Part shown: positions 1 to 9,221 of the stretch, in pieces
Layout: every line of letters starts with the position of its first letter
Numbering within the stretch: the stretch's first letter is position 1
DNA from: DATELY01 sp035276085
GTDB taxonomy: Bacteria > Pseudomonadota > Gammaproteobacteria > Steroidobacterales > Steroidobacteraceae
NCBI GenBank assembly: GCA_035276085.1
Contig: DATELY010000221.1
Span: 1-50,221, forward strand
Direction: 5' to 3'
DNA: 50,221 bases
The notes under the pieces: model-generated
Told to the model about the DNA's origin: nothing
Database searches by the model: none
The model's input: only the letters and a program-made list of their open reading frames with translations
Program-made: the position numbers and the translations under genes

Positions 1-2
1 GT

Positions 3-87
3 GGGAATAGCGGAATGGGGGAATGGGGGAATGGCGTCAGAGCCCCATTCCGCCATCACCCCATCCCGCCATCACCCCATTCCCCCA
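3..87. repeat. octamer tandem repeat with inverted partner arm
   Basis: Four consecutive 8-mers of the form GGAATRGS lie at 4-35 and are followed after a short loop by a reverse-complement arm at 43-86 (CCCCATTCCGCCATCACC type units). The RNA or single strand could fold into an imperfect hairpin. The same 8-mer family, again with an inverted arm, occurs at 9050-9141. The repeat sits upstream of the pyrophosphatase gene and its left edge may run out of the window. Confidence 0.8.
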
Positions 88-197
88 CTTCCATCGCCCA
101 CCATTCCTCCCTGCCCCTCCCTTCCCTTATAGTGCCGCGCCCTTGTGTGCGCAGGTCCCAGGGGCGGCGAATCACAAGTTTCACGAACGAAAACGAA

Positions 198-203
198 GGG
201 GAG
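198..203 (+). promoter_or_regulatory. ribosome binding site of hppA
   Basis: GGGGAG lies seven bases before the ATG at 211, which supports that start. The preceding stretch (about 90-197) carries no gene and probably holds the promoter; I could not fix a -35/-10 pair with confidence. Confidence 0.7.
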
Positions 204-210
204 ATCGTAG

Positions 211-2256
211 ATGTCTATTGACCTCGCGTTGTGGCTCGCAATCGGAGCCGGCGCCGCTGCCATTCTGTACGGAATCATCTCGGTAGGCTGGATCAACAGC
301 CAATCGCCTGGCAACGAGCGCATGCAGGAAATCGCCGCTGCCATCCAAGCGGGCGCGAAGGCCTACCTCAACCGTCAGTACTCGACCATCGCCGTCGTCG
401 GCGTGGTGTTGTTCCTGGTGCTCGGGCTGGCACTGAATTGGGAGACAGCAGGCGGCTTTGCCGTGGGTGCCATTCTGTCGGGGCTTGCCGGCTATATCGG
501 CATGAATGTCTCCGTGCGCGCGAACGTGCGTACGGCGCATGCCGCCAGCATCGGACTGAATCCGGCGCTTACGGTCGCGTTTCGCGGCGGGGCGATCACC
601 GGAATGTTGGTCGTCGGCCTCGGCCTGCTGGGTGTCGCAGGCTACTTTGGCGTGCTACGCCGCTTCGTGAGCGACCACGAGGCACTGCACGCGCTCGTGG
701 GACTCGCATTCGGCGGATCGCTGATCTCGATCTTCGCGCGCCTGGGCGGCGGCATTTTCACCAAGGGTGCGGACGTCGGCGCCGATCTCGTCGGCAAAGT
801 CGAAGCCGGTATTCCCGAAGACGATCCGCGCAATCCGGCCGTGATTGCCGACAACGTGGGCGACAACGTGGGCGACTGCGCCGGCATGGCCGCGGACCTG
901 TTCGAAACCTATGCGGTCACCATCGTCGCGACCATGGTGCTCGGTGGGTTGATGTTCACGCTGCCCGACGGCAGCCTCGACCTGCGCTACTTGACGTATC
1001 CGCTCGTGCTGGGCGCAGTCTCCATCATTGCGTCCATCGTCGGTACCTACTTCGTGAAGGCACGCGAAGGCGGCAAGATCATGAACGCGCTGTATCGCGG
1101 CCTGGCGGTTTCCGGCGTGCTCGCGTTGATCGCGTTCTACTTCGTGACCTTCAACATGATGGGCGAGCAGGCCAAGCCGCTCTTCATCTGCGCTGTGATC
1201 GGCCTCCTGCTGACCGCGGCCTTGATCTGGATCACCGAGTACTACACCGCGACCGAGTTCAAGCCTGTGCGCTACGTAGCGGCAGCTTCGCAGACCGGCC
1301 ATGGCACCAACGTGATTGCGGGTCTGGCGGTTTCCATGAAGTCCACTGCCCTGCCCGTGTTGGCCGTGTGTACGGCCATCTGGGGCTCGTACGAGGTTGG
1401 CGAGCTGTACGGCATCGCCATCGCTGCCACGGCCATGCTGTCGATGACCGGCATGGTGGTCGCCCTGGATGCGTACGGACCGATCACCGACAACGGCGGC
1501 GGCATTGCCGAGATGTCGGGTCTGCCGAAGAACGTGCGCACCATCACCGATGCACTCGATGCGGTGGGCAATACGACGAAGGCCGTCACCAAGGGCTACG
1601 CGATCGGCTCCGCCGGTCTGGCCGCTCTGGTGCTCTTTGCCGACTACACCCACAACCTCGCGGCAGCGGGCAAGCTGCAGGACTTCAGCCTGTCCGATCC
1701 GGCCGTGATCATCGGCCTGTTCATCGGCGGTCTGGTGCCCTATCTGTTCGGCGCGATGGCGATGGAAGCGGTCGGCCGCGCGGCAGGCTCGGTCGTCGTG
1801 GAAGTGCGCCGTCAGTTCCGTGAGATCAAGGGCATCATGGAAGGCACGGCGAAGCCCGACTACTCGCGTGCCGTCGACTTGCTGACCCGTGCCGCGATCA
1901 AGGAAATGATCGTGCCCTCGTTACTGCCGATCCTCGTCCCGGTCGTCGTCGCGTTCGGGATGAATTACCTGATGGGCGAAGGTGCCGGCGTGAAAGCGCT
2001 GGGCGGCCTGCTCATCGGCACGATCGTCACGGGCTTGTTCGTTGCCATCTCCATGTGCACCGGCGGCGGTGCCTGGGACAACGCCAAGAAATACATCGAA
2101 GAAGGCAACTACGGCGGCAAGGGCTCGGACACTCACAAAGCCGCGGTCACCGGCGACACGGTCGGCGATCCGTACAAGGACACGGCGGGACCCGCGATCA
2201 ATCCGTTGATCAAGATCATCAATATCGTGGCGTTGTTGTTGGTGCCGCTGTTGTAG
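211..2256 (+). CDS. hppA: K+-independent H+-translocating membrane pyrophosphatase
   Basis: This is a 681-residue inner-membrane pump that hydrolyses cytosolic PPi and moves protons out. The length, some 16 hydrophobic segments, the catalytic stretch DVGADLVGKVEAGIPEDDPR followed by NVGDNVGDCAGMAADLFE (about residues 190-230), and the C-terminal GDTVGDPYKDTAGPAINPL motif are all typical of the family. The determinant for potassium dependence reads GNTTKAVTKG, with Lys457 and Thr460; the family rule is that Lys at this position marks the K+-independent, H+-pumping branch, whereas K+-dependent enzymes have Ala. The start at 211 has a good ribosome binding site. A strong terminator follows, so it is probably transcribed alone. 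Confidence 0.97.
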   Translation: MSIDLALWLAIGAGAAAILYGIISVGWINSQSPGNERMQEIAAAIQAGAKAYLNRQYSTIAVVGVVLFLVLGLALNWETAGGFAVGAILSGLAGYIGMNVSVRANVRTAHAASIGLNPALTVAFRGGAITGMLVVGLGLLGVAGYFGVLRRFVSDHEALHALVGLAFGGSLISIFARLGGGIFTKGADVGADLVGKVEAGIPEDDPRNPAVIADNVGDNVGDCAGMAADLFETYAVTIVATMVLGGLMFTLPDGSLDLRYLTYPLVLGAVSIIASIVGTYFVKAREGGKIMNALYRGLAVSGVLALIAFYFVTFNMMGEQAKPLFICAVIGLLLTAALIWITEYYTATEFKPVRYVAAASQTGHGTNVIAGLAVSMKSTALPVLAVCTAIWGSYEVGELYGIAIAATAMLSMTGMVVALDAYGPITDNGGGIAEMSGLPKNVRTITDALDAVGNTTKAVTKGYAIGSAGLAALVLFADYTHNLAAAGKLQDFSLSDPAVIIGLFIGGLVPYLFGAMAMEAVGRAAGSVVVEVRRQFREIKGIMEGTAKPDYSRAVDLLTRAAIKEMIVPSLLPILVPVVVAFGMNYLMGEGAGVKALGGLLIGTIVTGLFVAISMCTGGGAWDNAKKYIEEGNYGGKGSDTHKAAVTGDTVGDPYKDTAGPAINPLIKIINIVALLLVPLL

Positions 2257-2296
2257 CGGCCATCGGGTCACGGGCTACGGCCCTCGGCCAGAAATG

Positions 2297-2327
2297 AAAA
2301 GGCGCGGCCATGGCCGCGCCTTTTTTT
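2297..2327 (+). terminator. rho-independent terminator of hppA
   Basis: An AAGGCGCGGCC / GGCCGCGCCTT perfect hairpin (about 2299-2322) is followed by a run of seven T at 2321-2327. It lies 40 bases after the hppA stop codon. On the other strand it also lies just beyond the end of the convergent GGDEF-EAL gene, preceded there by an A-rich stretch, so it may act in both directions. Confidence 0.9.
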
Positions 2328-2382
2328 GTTGCCACTCGGCTGGTCTGGCGGTCACCCGTAACCTGTTGGCCGTAGTCCGCGC

Positions 2383-4665
2383 TTACGCCCGCGCCCCCCT
2401 CCCCAGCGGCTGCGGCCTCCCCATGTGATATCCCTGCACGAAATCCACGCCCATGCCCTTCGCGGCTTCGAGGGCGCCGAGATCTTCCACGTGCTCGGCG
2501 ACGACTTTGAAATTGAGCGTGCGTGCCAGCTTCATCATCGCGGCGACCATCGCTTGATTGACCGCATCGACACCGAGATTGCGGATGAACGAGCCGTCGA
2601 TCTTGAGGTAGTCGAGCGACAGGTGCTTCAGATTGGCGAACGAGGACAGGCCGCGACCGAAATCATCCAGCGCGAAATGGCAGCCCATGCTGTGGAGCAC
2701 GTTGATGAAGCGCTGCGCGTGATCGAGATTGGTGATGACGGAGTTCTCCGTCACCTCGAAACACACTTGTTGCGGCGACACGCCCGTGCGATCCAGGCAC
2801 TCGACCACGAACTCGAGGAACTGCGGATCGCCGAGGGTCTGGCCGGAGAGATTGATTGCGACGCTGCGGCCGATCGGTAAGCGGATGGTGCCGCGGGCGA
2901 GCGCGGTGAACGTGGTCTGCACGACCCAGCGATCCACATCGGACATCAGGCGGTAGCGCTCGGCAGCGACCTGGAACTCGGTCGGCGAGATCCCGCCCGG
3001 CACGCCCTCCTCTTGCAGGCGCAGGAGCACTTCCAAGGCCGGTCCCGCCACCGTCTCGCCGGTCGCCACGATCGGCTGGGCCAGCAGCTCGAAGCGATTG
3101 TCCTTGAGCGCGCCCTGCAGCCGTTGCAGCCAGTGAATCTCGCCGCGCTGACGCGCAACCGCTTCGTCGCGGGCCGAATAGACGTGCACATGGTTGCCCT
3201 GCTTCTTCGCGACATAGCAGGCCGAGTCCGCCGCGTTCATGACTTCGTCCAGGGCTCCGCTTTCGCGCGAGATCTCGAGGAGGCCGACGCTCAAGCCGAT
3301 GGCGAAGATCTTGTCCTTCCACACGAAGCGATAGTCGGACACCTTGCGGACGACGTCATCGGCAATCTGACGCGCCTTGTCGAGCGGACAGCCCACGAGC
3401 AAGAGGCCGAACTCATCGCCGCCCAGGCGCGCCACGGTGTCGGAATCACGCACCGTCTCCTTGATCAGCGCGGCCAACTCGCGCAGCAGGCTGTCCCCGG
3501 CCATGTGCCCGCAGCTGTCGTTCACCGTCTTGAAGCGATCCAGATCCAGGTAGCACAGCACGTGACGCGCGGCCGTGGAGTGAACGGTTTCCAGGCATTC
3601 CTGGAGGCGGCGTTCGAATTCGCGCCGATTGACGAGGCCAGTGAGTGCATCGTGGCTCGCTTGATACGACATCTGCCGCGCCAGCCCACGCAGCTCGGTG
3701 ACGTCGCGAATCAGTACCGTCGCTCCGACGAGCTCGCCGCGCGGATCTTTCAGCGGCGATGCCGTGAGCTCCACGGAGCGCTCGTCCATGTCGGCCCGCG
3801 AGACCAACATGCCACGACGACCGACCGTCACGCGCGCTTGCGTGGTGAGGCATTGCCGCACGGGGTCGCCCAGAGAGCGCCGATCGGCTTCATCCACGAG
3901 GGTGATGACATCGGCGAACGCCTTGCCGAGCGCATCGCTGGCAGGAACGCCGATGAGTTGCTCGGCCGCCTGATTCATGTAGTCGATGCGACCCGACACG
4001 TCGGTCGTGAGCACGCCCTCCCCCAGCGAATCGAGCGTCGCCCACGCGGTTGGCCGCGCTCGCGGCAGTGACGCGACTGCCGACCGCGGGCTCATTTCGA
4101 CCAAGGTCAGCAGCAGCGCCGGTCCGCCCTGGTATTCGATCCGAACCGCGGACAGCTCGACGCGTGCTGTCTGCTGGCGCAGGGGGTGGACCTCGAGCTC
4201 GAGGCGTTCGAGTGCCGGCTCGCCAGCGAGGCAACGGCGCAAATGGTCGGCAACGAGCTCTTGATAATCCGCGTGGACGATGTCCGCCAGCGTACGGCTC
4301 TGCAGCTCGGCCGCGTTCGCGGCGCCCACGAGCGCGGCGAAGCGGTCGTTCGCGAACACGATCTCGTGACGGTGGACTGCGAGCGCCTCCTGCAGACCGC
4401 CCAACAGACCCGAGAGCGCGCGTTCCCGCTCCCGAATGAGCATGTCCCGCACCGCAACCTGCTCCAGCAGACGATTAGTGCTATCCGCGAGGGTTGACGC
4501 CGCCAGCGCTGCATTGACGCGTTCGCTGTAACGCCCGCCACGTACGATTGCATCGATTTGTGTGGCGGCTGCCCGGAACGGGGCCGCCTTGCGCTCGCGC
4601 CATATCAATGCGATTGCCAGGGCGACCACGGCCAGCGCGAGGACGATGCTGAGGATCCCGAGCAT
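2383..4665 (-). CDS. membrane-anchored PAS-GGDEF-EAL c-di-GMP enzyme
   Basis: The protein (760 residues from the chosen start) makes and/or degrades the second messenger cyclic di-GMP. In order: one N-terminal membrane helix (2-22), a helical linker, two PAS-like domains (about 84-190 and 210-325), a GGDEF domain (about 335-500) and an EAL domain (about 515-750). The GGDEF motif is intact at 415-419 and a product-inhibition RxxD site is present at 406-409. The EAL signature reads EVL (E545-L547, R549), but metal and catalytic residues N605, E637, D667, D668, K688, E724 and Q744 are all there. Both activities are therefore plausible. The frame stays open 106 codons upstream, but that stretch has no domain; I prefer the ATG at 4665 because the membrane helix begins there. 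No good ribosome binding site marks it. Confidence 0.93.
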   Translation of the reverse strand: MLGILSIVLALAVVALAIALIWRERKAAPFRAAATQIDAIVRGGRYSERVNAALAASTLADSTNRLLEQVAVRDMLIRERERALSGLLGGLQEALAVHRHEIVFANDRFAALVGAANAAELQSRTLADIVHADYQELVADHLRRCLAGEPALERLELEVHPLRQQTARVELSAVRIEYQGGPALLLTLVEMSPRSAVASLPRARPTAWATLDSLGEGVLTTDVSGRIDYMNQAAEQLIGVPASDALGKAFADVITLVDEADRRSLGDPVRQCLTTQARVTVGRRGMLVSRADMDERSVELTASPLKDPRGELVGATVLIRDVTELRGLARQMSYQASHDALTGLVNRREFERRLQECLETVHSTAARHVLCYLDLDRFKTVNDSCGHMAGDSLLRELAALIKETVRDSDTVARLGGDEFGLLLVGCPLDKARQIADDVVRKVSDYRFVWKDKIFAIGLSVGLLEISRESGALDEVMNAADSACYVAKKQGNHVHVYSARDEAVARQRGEIHWLQRLQGALKDNRFELLAQPIVATGETVAGPALEVLLRLQEEGVPGGISPTEFQVAAERYRLMSDVDRWVVQTTFTALARGTIRLPIGRSVAINLSGQTLGDPQFLEFVVECLDRTGVSPQQVCFEVTENSVITNLDHAQRFINVLHSMGCHFALDDFGRGLSSFANLKHLSLDYLKIDGSFIRNLGVDAVNQAMVAAMMKLARTLNFKVVAEHVEDLGALEAAKGMGVDFVQGYHMGRPQPLGRGARA

Positions 4666-5103
4666 AAGGCAGGGCGCAAAGTCCCAGACCGCTGTGGATT
4701 CCCTTCTGCCGCCGTGTGCCAGTCCGCCGTGACAGCGTTGCTGGGGATGGCTTCGCGTTATATGGCTATTCGCTGACCGGATGCTGGCGATGAAGACAGT
4801 GGCCGGGTATCGATGCCCATGCTGCGGCGACAAGAGGCGTTGCACGAAGGATAACGAATGCCGCACGCTTTGCTGGCTACATTGACCATAATTGTCAGCA
4901 GAACAAGCGGATAGCTCATCGAAGAAGCCGGTGGACAAGCAACGGCGTGTGTGGGCGTGGGCTGAGCTGCCGTGCAATGCCATCGTGGGCCATCACGCGC
5001 CTTGTCTGGCTCGACCAAAGTTCGTAGGCTTTGCCGCCCTCGATGGCGCAGCGCAAGGAAGTCGCGCGTCTCCCTTTCATCGCCTCCATCTCGCAATCAG
5101 CGC
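4666..5103. other. 438-base divergent intergenic region
   Basis: The region lies between the start of the GGDEF-EAL gene (minus) and the methyltransferase (plus) and must carry promoters for both. A relatively AT-rich patch with a TTGACC hexamer occurs near 4884, but no matching -10 box is convincing. Open frames crossing it are in-frame upstream extensions of the two flanking genes without recognisable domains. I see no RNA gene or repeat here. Confidence 0.5.
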
Positions 5104-5778
5104 ATGAGCACGAACGCCGCCACTATCGATCCCGTCGAATTCGCCCGCGAGCAGATGATCGACCAGCAGGTACGCGCCTGGGATGTCCTGGATCCCAACG
5201 TCCTGGACGTCATGCGCGACGTGCGTCGCGAGTGGTTCGTTCCCGCCGCCTATCGGCAGCTGGCGTTCGCCGATACGGCCATCCCGCTGGGCTTCGGTCA
5301 ATCGATGCTACCGCCCAAACTCGACGGCCGCATCTTGCAGGCCCTCGAATTGCGTCGGACGGATCTCGTGCTCGATGTCGGCACGGGCAGCGGCTTCCTT
5401 GGCGCGTGTCTCGGCCGGCTCTCGGGTCGGGTACGTTCGCTCGAGATCGTCCCACATTTGGCCGAGCGGGCGTCGGCGAACCTGTTGAAGGCAGCGGCGA
5501 ACAATGTTGCCGTGGAAGTCGGCGATGCCGCGCGGCTCGAAGAGGTGGCGGCTTACGATGCGATTGCGGTATCGGCATCCCTACCGTTGTACGATGAACG
5601 CTTCGCCCATGCGCTACGCGTGGGCGGACGGTTGTTCGTGGTCATCGGCACGGGTCCGATCATGGAAGCACTCAAGATCACACGCACCGGTGAGCGCGAA
5701 TGGCGTCGCGAAAGCCTGTTCGAGACCGTCATCGAACCGTTGGCGAACGCACCCCGCCCACCACAATTCAAGTTCTAG
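5104..5778 (+). CDS. protein-L-isoaspartate O-methyltransferase family protein
   Basis: A 224-residue SAM-dependent methyltransferase of the PCMT family, whose members methylate isoaspartyl residues during protein repair. The SAM-binding motif DVGTGSGFLG is at 91-100 and the acidic end of strand 2 (SLEIVP) follows. The family's substrate loop, usually GQTISQP, reads GQSMLPP here (65-71), so activity on isoaspartate is not certain; this variant is frequently seen next to tolC in related bacteria. I use the ATG at 5104 rather than the upstream frame start because the family N-terminus begins there. The rhodanese gene follows after seven bases, suggesting one transcript. Confidence 0.88.
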   Translation: MSTNAATIDPVEFAREQMIDQQVRAWDVLDPNVLDVMRDVRREWFVPAAYRQLAFADTAIPLGFGQSMLPPKLDGRILQALELRRTDLVLDVGTGSGFLGACLGRLSGRVRSLEIVPHLAERASANLLKAAANNVAVEVGDAARLEEVAAYDAIAVSASLPLYDERFAHALRVGGRLFVVIGTGPIMEALKITRTGEREWRRESLFETVIEPLANAPRPPQFKF

Positions 5779-5785
5779 AGGTTGT

Positions 5786-6106
5786 ATGAGCGTTCCGGAA
5801 ATCACGCCGCGAGAGTTCGTTGCACGGCGCGAGCGCGGAGAGGATGTCACGCTGCTCGACGTGCGCGAAGATTGGGAGCTCGCCATCGCCAAAGTGGCGG
5901 GCATCGTGCACATCCCGATGGGCGAGGTGCCTGCCCGTTTGAGTGAGCTCGACATCAACAAGGAAGTGGTCGTGTTGTGCCGCTCGGGTCGCCGCAGCCT
6001 GGATGTCGCACAATTTCTGCAACAGCACGGCTATCGCAGTGTCAATCTCGCAGGCGGCATACTCGCCTGGGGACGCGACCTGGATCCGAGCTTGCCGGCC
6101 TACTGA
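5786..6106 (+). CDS. single-domain rhodanese-like sulfurtransferase
   Basis: A 106-residue cytosolic rhodanese domain that transfers sulfane sulfur to thiol acceptors or cyanide. The active-site loop is CRSGRRS with the catalytic cysteine at residue 65; the CDC25-like entry LLDVREDWE lies at 23-31. The start ATG follows the preceding gene's stop by seven bases with only a weak AGAGG upstream. The placement between a PCMT-like gene and tolC is conserved in related gammaproteobacteria; the physiological substrate cannot be read from the sequence. Confidence 0.92.
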   Translation: MSVPEITPREFVARRERGEDVTLLDVREDWELAIAKVAGIVHIPMGEVPARLSELDINKEVVVLCRSGRRSLDVAQFLQQHGYRSVNLAGGILAWGRDLDPSLPAY

Positions 6107-6226
6107 TCGTGACCGCTTCCTCTGGACAGCCCGCCCGCGCGAGCACCCTGCAACCCTAGTGTCATCGCGGGCTACTAAAGGGCTTCAAGCAGCCAGCTAA
6201 GCTGCAAACTGGAAACCAATAACGCA

Positions 6227-7720
6227 ATGAAAGCATCGTCACGCCGGGTCACCGTTGTCGCACTCACCTTGCTTACCGCCCAAGCGCCCGCCGCCAATCT
6301 GGTCGAGGTGTATCAGCGCGCGCTGCAGAACGATCCGATCATTCGCGAAGCGGATGCCAATCGACTCGCCGTGCGCCAGGCCAAGCCGTTGGCGTGGTCC
6401 GCATTGTTGCCGCTGATTGACGGTACGGCCGCGATCGGCCACGACGAATCCGATGGTTCTCGAACCATCGTGGCGGGTTCGACGTCCAACCTTGGCGTCA
6501 GGAATATCAACTTCAAAGCGGACGAGGACGTCAAGCAGTGGAGCCTGCGCCTGCAGCAACCGGTGTTTCACTGGGAAAGCTGGGTTGCGCTGAAGCGCGC
6601 CGATGCACAGCTCGCGCAGGCCGAAGTCGACTTCAAGGCCGCGGAGCAGGACCTGGTGCTGCGCACCGCTCAGCGCTACTTCGATGTGCTGGCGGCGAAA
6701 GACACGGTCGATGCGGCGCAAGCATCGGTGGAATCCTTTGCACGCCAGCTGGAACAGGCCGACAAGCGTTTCGAAGTGGGCCTCATCGCGGTCACCGACG
6801 TTCAGGAGGCCCGCGCCGCGCACGACTCCGCGGTCGCCAACCTGATCGCCGCGAAGCGCTCGCTCACCACCGCGCAGGAGCTGCTGCGCGAGCTCACGGG
6901 CGAATCGTTCGACCAACTGTCGGCACCCATCGCCGATATGCCGCTCAACCGCCCCGAACCGCAGAATCCCGATGAGTGGGTGCGGGGGGCGCTGGAACAG
7001 AATCTGCGCCTGACCTCGACACGGCTAGCCACCGAGATCGCCAAACAGGATGTGCGCAGCGCGCGCGCGGGACACCTGCCATCCCTCGATATCGTCGCCG
7101 AGCGCAATGGCAATGACATCGATGCCACGCAGACGCTGGCCGGCGTGAAGGACCCGAACGATTCGGATATCACCGAGAACTCGATCTTCCTGCAGTTGAC
7201 CGTGCCCATCTACTCCGGCGGCGAGACCTCCGCGCGCGTGAAGCAGAACGTCTACCTGCATCGCGCCGCACGCGAACGCCTCGAGCGCACCGCGCGCGAA
7301 ACCGAACGCTCCACGCGCGATGCGTATCTCGGTGTGATCAGCGAGATCTCACGCGTTCAGGCGTTGCGGCAAGCGGTGCAATCGAGCCGCACGGCGCTGG
7401 AAGCGACGGAAGCCGGATTCGAAGTCGGAACGCGCACGACGGTCGACGTGCTCGATGCACGGCGCCGCTTGTTCGAAGCCCAGACGAACTATGCGCGCAG
7501 CCGCTACGACTACATCTTGAACCTGATCCAGTTGAAGGTGGCTGCCGGCACGCTGGCGCGCACCGATCTGGATGCGATCAATGCGTGGCTGCGAGAAACG
7601 GCATCGTTGGAGGACACGAGCCGTGCGCCTGAACTTGCCCCCACGACATCACCGGCACCTTCGATGGGCCCGGCGCCTGAGTCGTCGCCCGCCACCAGCA
7701 CACCGCCGCCGAAATCGTAA
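6227..7720 (+). CDS. tolC: TolC family outer-membrane efflux protein
   Basis: This is the outer-membrane channel of tripartite efflux pumps and type I secretion (497 residues). A signal peptide (about 1-23, cleavage after APA) precedes two tandem OEP repeats (about 25-225 and 240-445) with the long helical heptads typical of the periplasmic barrel, for example DVLAAKDTVDAAQASVESF, and the conserved NLIQLKVAAGTLARTDLDAIN near the end. The C-terminus carries a 40-residue Pro/Ser/Thr-rich tail (about 455-497) that is longer than in E. coli TolC. No pump partner lies beside it. It converges on waaA with only ten bases between the stops and no clear terminator. Confidence 0.95.
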   Translation: MKASSRRVTVVALTLLTAQAPAANLVEVYQRALQNDPIIREADANRLAVRQAKPLAWSALLPLIDGTAAIGHDESDGSRTIVAGSTSNLGVRNINFKADEDVKQWSLRLQQPVFHWESWVALKRADAQLAQAEVDFKAAEQDLVLRTAQRYFDVLAAKDTVDAAQASVESFARQLEQADKRFEVGLIAVTDVQEARAAHDSAVANLIAAKRSLTTAQELLRELTGESFDQLSAPIADMPLNRPEPQNPDEWVRGALEQNLRLTSTRLATEIAKQDVRSARAGHLPSLDIVAERNGNDIDATQTLAGVKDPNDSDITENSIFLQLTVPIYSGGETSARVKQNVYLHRAARERLERTARETERSTRDAYLGVISEISRVQALRQAVQSSRTALEATEAGFEVGTRTTVDVLDARRRLFEAQTNYARSRYDYILNLIQLKVAAGTLARTDLDAINAWLRETASLEDTSRAPELAPTTSPAPSMGPAPESSPATSTPPPKS

Positions 7721-7730
7721 AGCTGAAGGT

Positions 7731-8999
7731 TCAGCGCGGCGGCAGCAGCTGCGCCGCGAGCGCCAGCACTCGTTCACAGGCGCCGCGATTGTTTGCGATC
7801 ACGGTCTGCCCGGCTCGACCCATCTGCGCACGCCTGTTCTCATCCGCGAACAGGCTCGATAACGTCGCGCTCAACTCCGCTGCGCTCCTCACGACGGCCA
7901 ACGCGCCGGCCTGTTCCAGCTGAGCGGCAATATCCGGCGCATTGAACGTGTTCGGCCCGCAGAGCACGGGTCGACCCAGCGCAGCGGGCTCCAGCAGGTT
8001 GTGTCCACCCACTGGGATCAACGTGCCGCCGACGAACGCCACATCGCCGGCCGCATAGAACGACTGCAATTCGCCCATCGTGTCCGCCAGCAGCACCGAC
8101 TGACCTGCTCGCGGCAGCTCGCCTTGCGAACGCCGCGCGAAGGCAAGGCCGGCACCTTCGATCTGGGCTGCTGCAGCGGCAAAGCGCTGCGGATGCCGCG
8201 GCACCACGACCAACAACGCCGTGGGGTAACGCGCGCGCAGCTGCGCATGAGCGGCGAGCAGGATGGCTTCCTCTTGTTCGTGCGTGCTGCCCGCAATCCA
8301 GACCGGCCGGTTGGGGCCCAACACCGTACGCAACTCGCGGCCGGTTGCATGCGCCGCATCGGAAGCGCGCACATCGAACTTCAAATTGCCCGCGACGGTG
8401 AGCCGCTCAGGACGAGCACCGATGGCGGCGAAGCGATCCCGGTCCACCGTGCTTTGCGCAGCGATGTGCACGCTGCCCAACGTGCGCGTGAGCAAGCCAC
8501 CGAAGATGCGATTGACGGCGCTGTAGCGCCGCACCGAGCGCTCGGACAACCGCGCGCTGGCCACGAGCACCGGCACCTGCCGCGCCGCGCAGTGCGCGAA
8601 CAGATTGGGCCACAACTCGGTTTCGAGCACGATTGCGATATCGGGTTTGACCGCATCGAGAAACCGCCGCACGGCGCAGGGCACGTCCAGCGGCAAGTAC
8701 GCGTGCTGAGCCCGCTCGCCGAACAGCTCGGCAACGCGTCGAGCACCCGTGCTCGTCGTCGTCGTCACGATCAGCGAACGGTCCGGATAGCGTTCGGACA
8801 ATGCGCGCACGAGCGGTGCTGCGGCCTGAACCTCGCCCATGGAAACGGCATGCACCCACACACTGTGGTCGGCACGCGCGCGCGTCCGACCCAACCGCTC
8901 AGCAACGCGTCCGGACACGCCCGGTGCGCGGCGACGCTCGAAGAGCAGCGCAACTGGCGCCAGCAGAGCGACGAGCAGGGAATACAGAATGCGAGCCAT
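7731..8999 (-). CDS. waaA: 3-deoxy-D-manno-octulosonic acid (Kdo) transferase
   Basis: A 422-residue GT30-family enzyme on the inner face of the inner membrane that attaches Kdo from CMP-Kdo to lipid IVA. An N-terminal membrane anchor (4-20) is followed by the acceptor domain with HAVSMGEVQAA (the conserved catalytic Glu), TTTTSTGARR, and ETELWPN; the C-terminal Rossmann domain has GGTLIPVGGHNLLEPA, the CMP-Kdo binding signature. Length fits the family. I use the ATG at 8999; an in-frame GTG two codons upstream (9005) is possible. It is divergent from the LpxL-like pair, with a repeat-filled spacer between them. Confidence 0.96.
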   Translation of the reverse strand: MARILYSLLVALLAPVALLFERRRAPGVSGRVAERLGRTRARADHSVWVHAVSMGEVQAAAPLVRALSERYPDRSLIVTTTTSTGARRVAELFGERAQHAYLPLDVPCAVRRFLDAVKPDIAIVLETELWPNLFAHCAARQVPVLVASARLSERSVRRYSAVNRIFGGLLTRTLGSVHIAAQSTVDRDRFAAIGARPERLTVAGNLKFDVRASDAAHATGRELRTVLGPNRPVWIAGSTHEQEEAILLAAHAQLRARYPTALLVVVPRHPQRFAAAAAQIEGAGLAFARRSQGELPRAGQSVLLADTMGELQSFYAAGDVAFVGGTLIPVGGHNLLEPAALGRPVLCGPNTFNAPDIAAQLEQAGALAVVRSAAELSATLSSLFADENRRAQMGRAGQTVIANNRGACERVLALAAQLLPPR

Positions 9000-9049
9000 G
9001 GGCACCGACGGTGAAGGGAGTGGCGAAGGTTACTGCGGGAGGAAAAGGC

Positions 9050-9141
9050 GGTATGGCGGAATGGCGGAATGGCGGAATGGCGTAAGCAATGACGCTCTGG
9101 ACGCCATTACGCCATTACGCCATTACGCACTCACGCCATCA
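9050..9141. repeat. octamer tandem repeat with inverted partner arm (waaA/lpxL spacer)
   Basis: Four 8-mers GGAATGGC (first one GGTATGGC) run from 9050 to 9081. After a 20-base loop, five 8-mers of the reverse-complement type (CGCCATTA x3, CGCACTCA, CGCCATCA) run from 9102 to 9141. The two arms could pair imperfectly. The element occupies the spacer between the divergent starts of waaA and the first acyltransferase gene, where promoters should lie. It belongs to the same family as the repeat at 3-87. Confidence 0.9.
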
Positions 9142-9221
9142 TGCCCCTCACGCACGCTAACTAACGGCCTTCTTTATCATGCGATCCTAACTGACCGCCG
9201 CCAGAGATCTTGCGCGAACCC

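Noticed and set aside
655..1653. 332-codon open frame on the minus strand
   Set aside because: It is antisense to hppA, whose protein is strongly conserved; GC-rich coding DNA commonly leaves such frames open, and the translated product has no recognisable motif.
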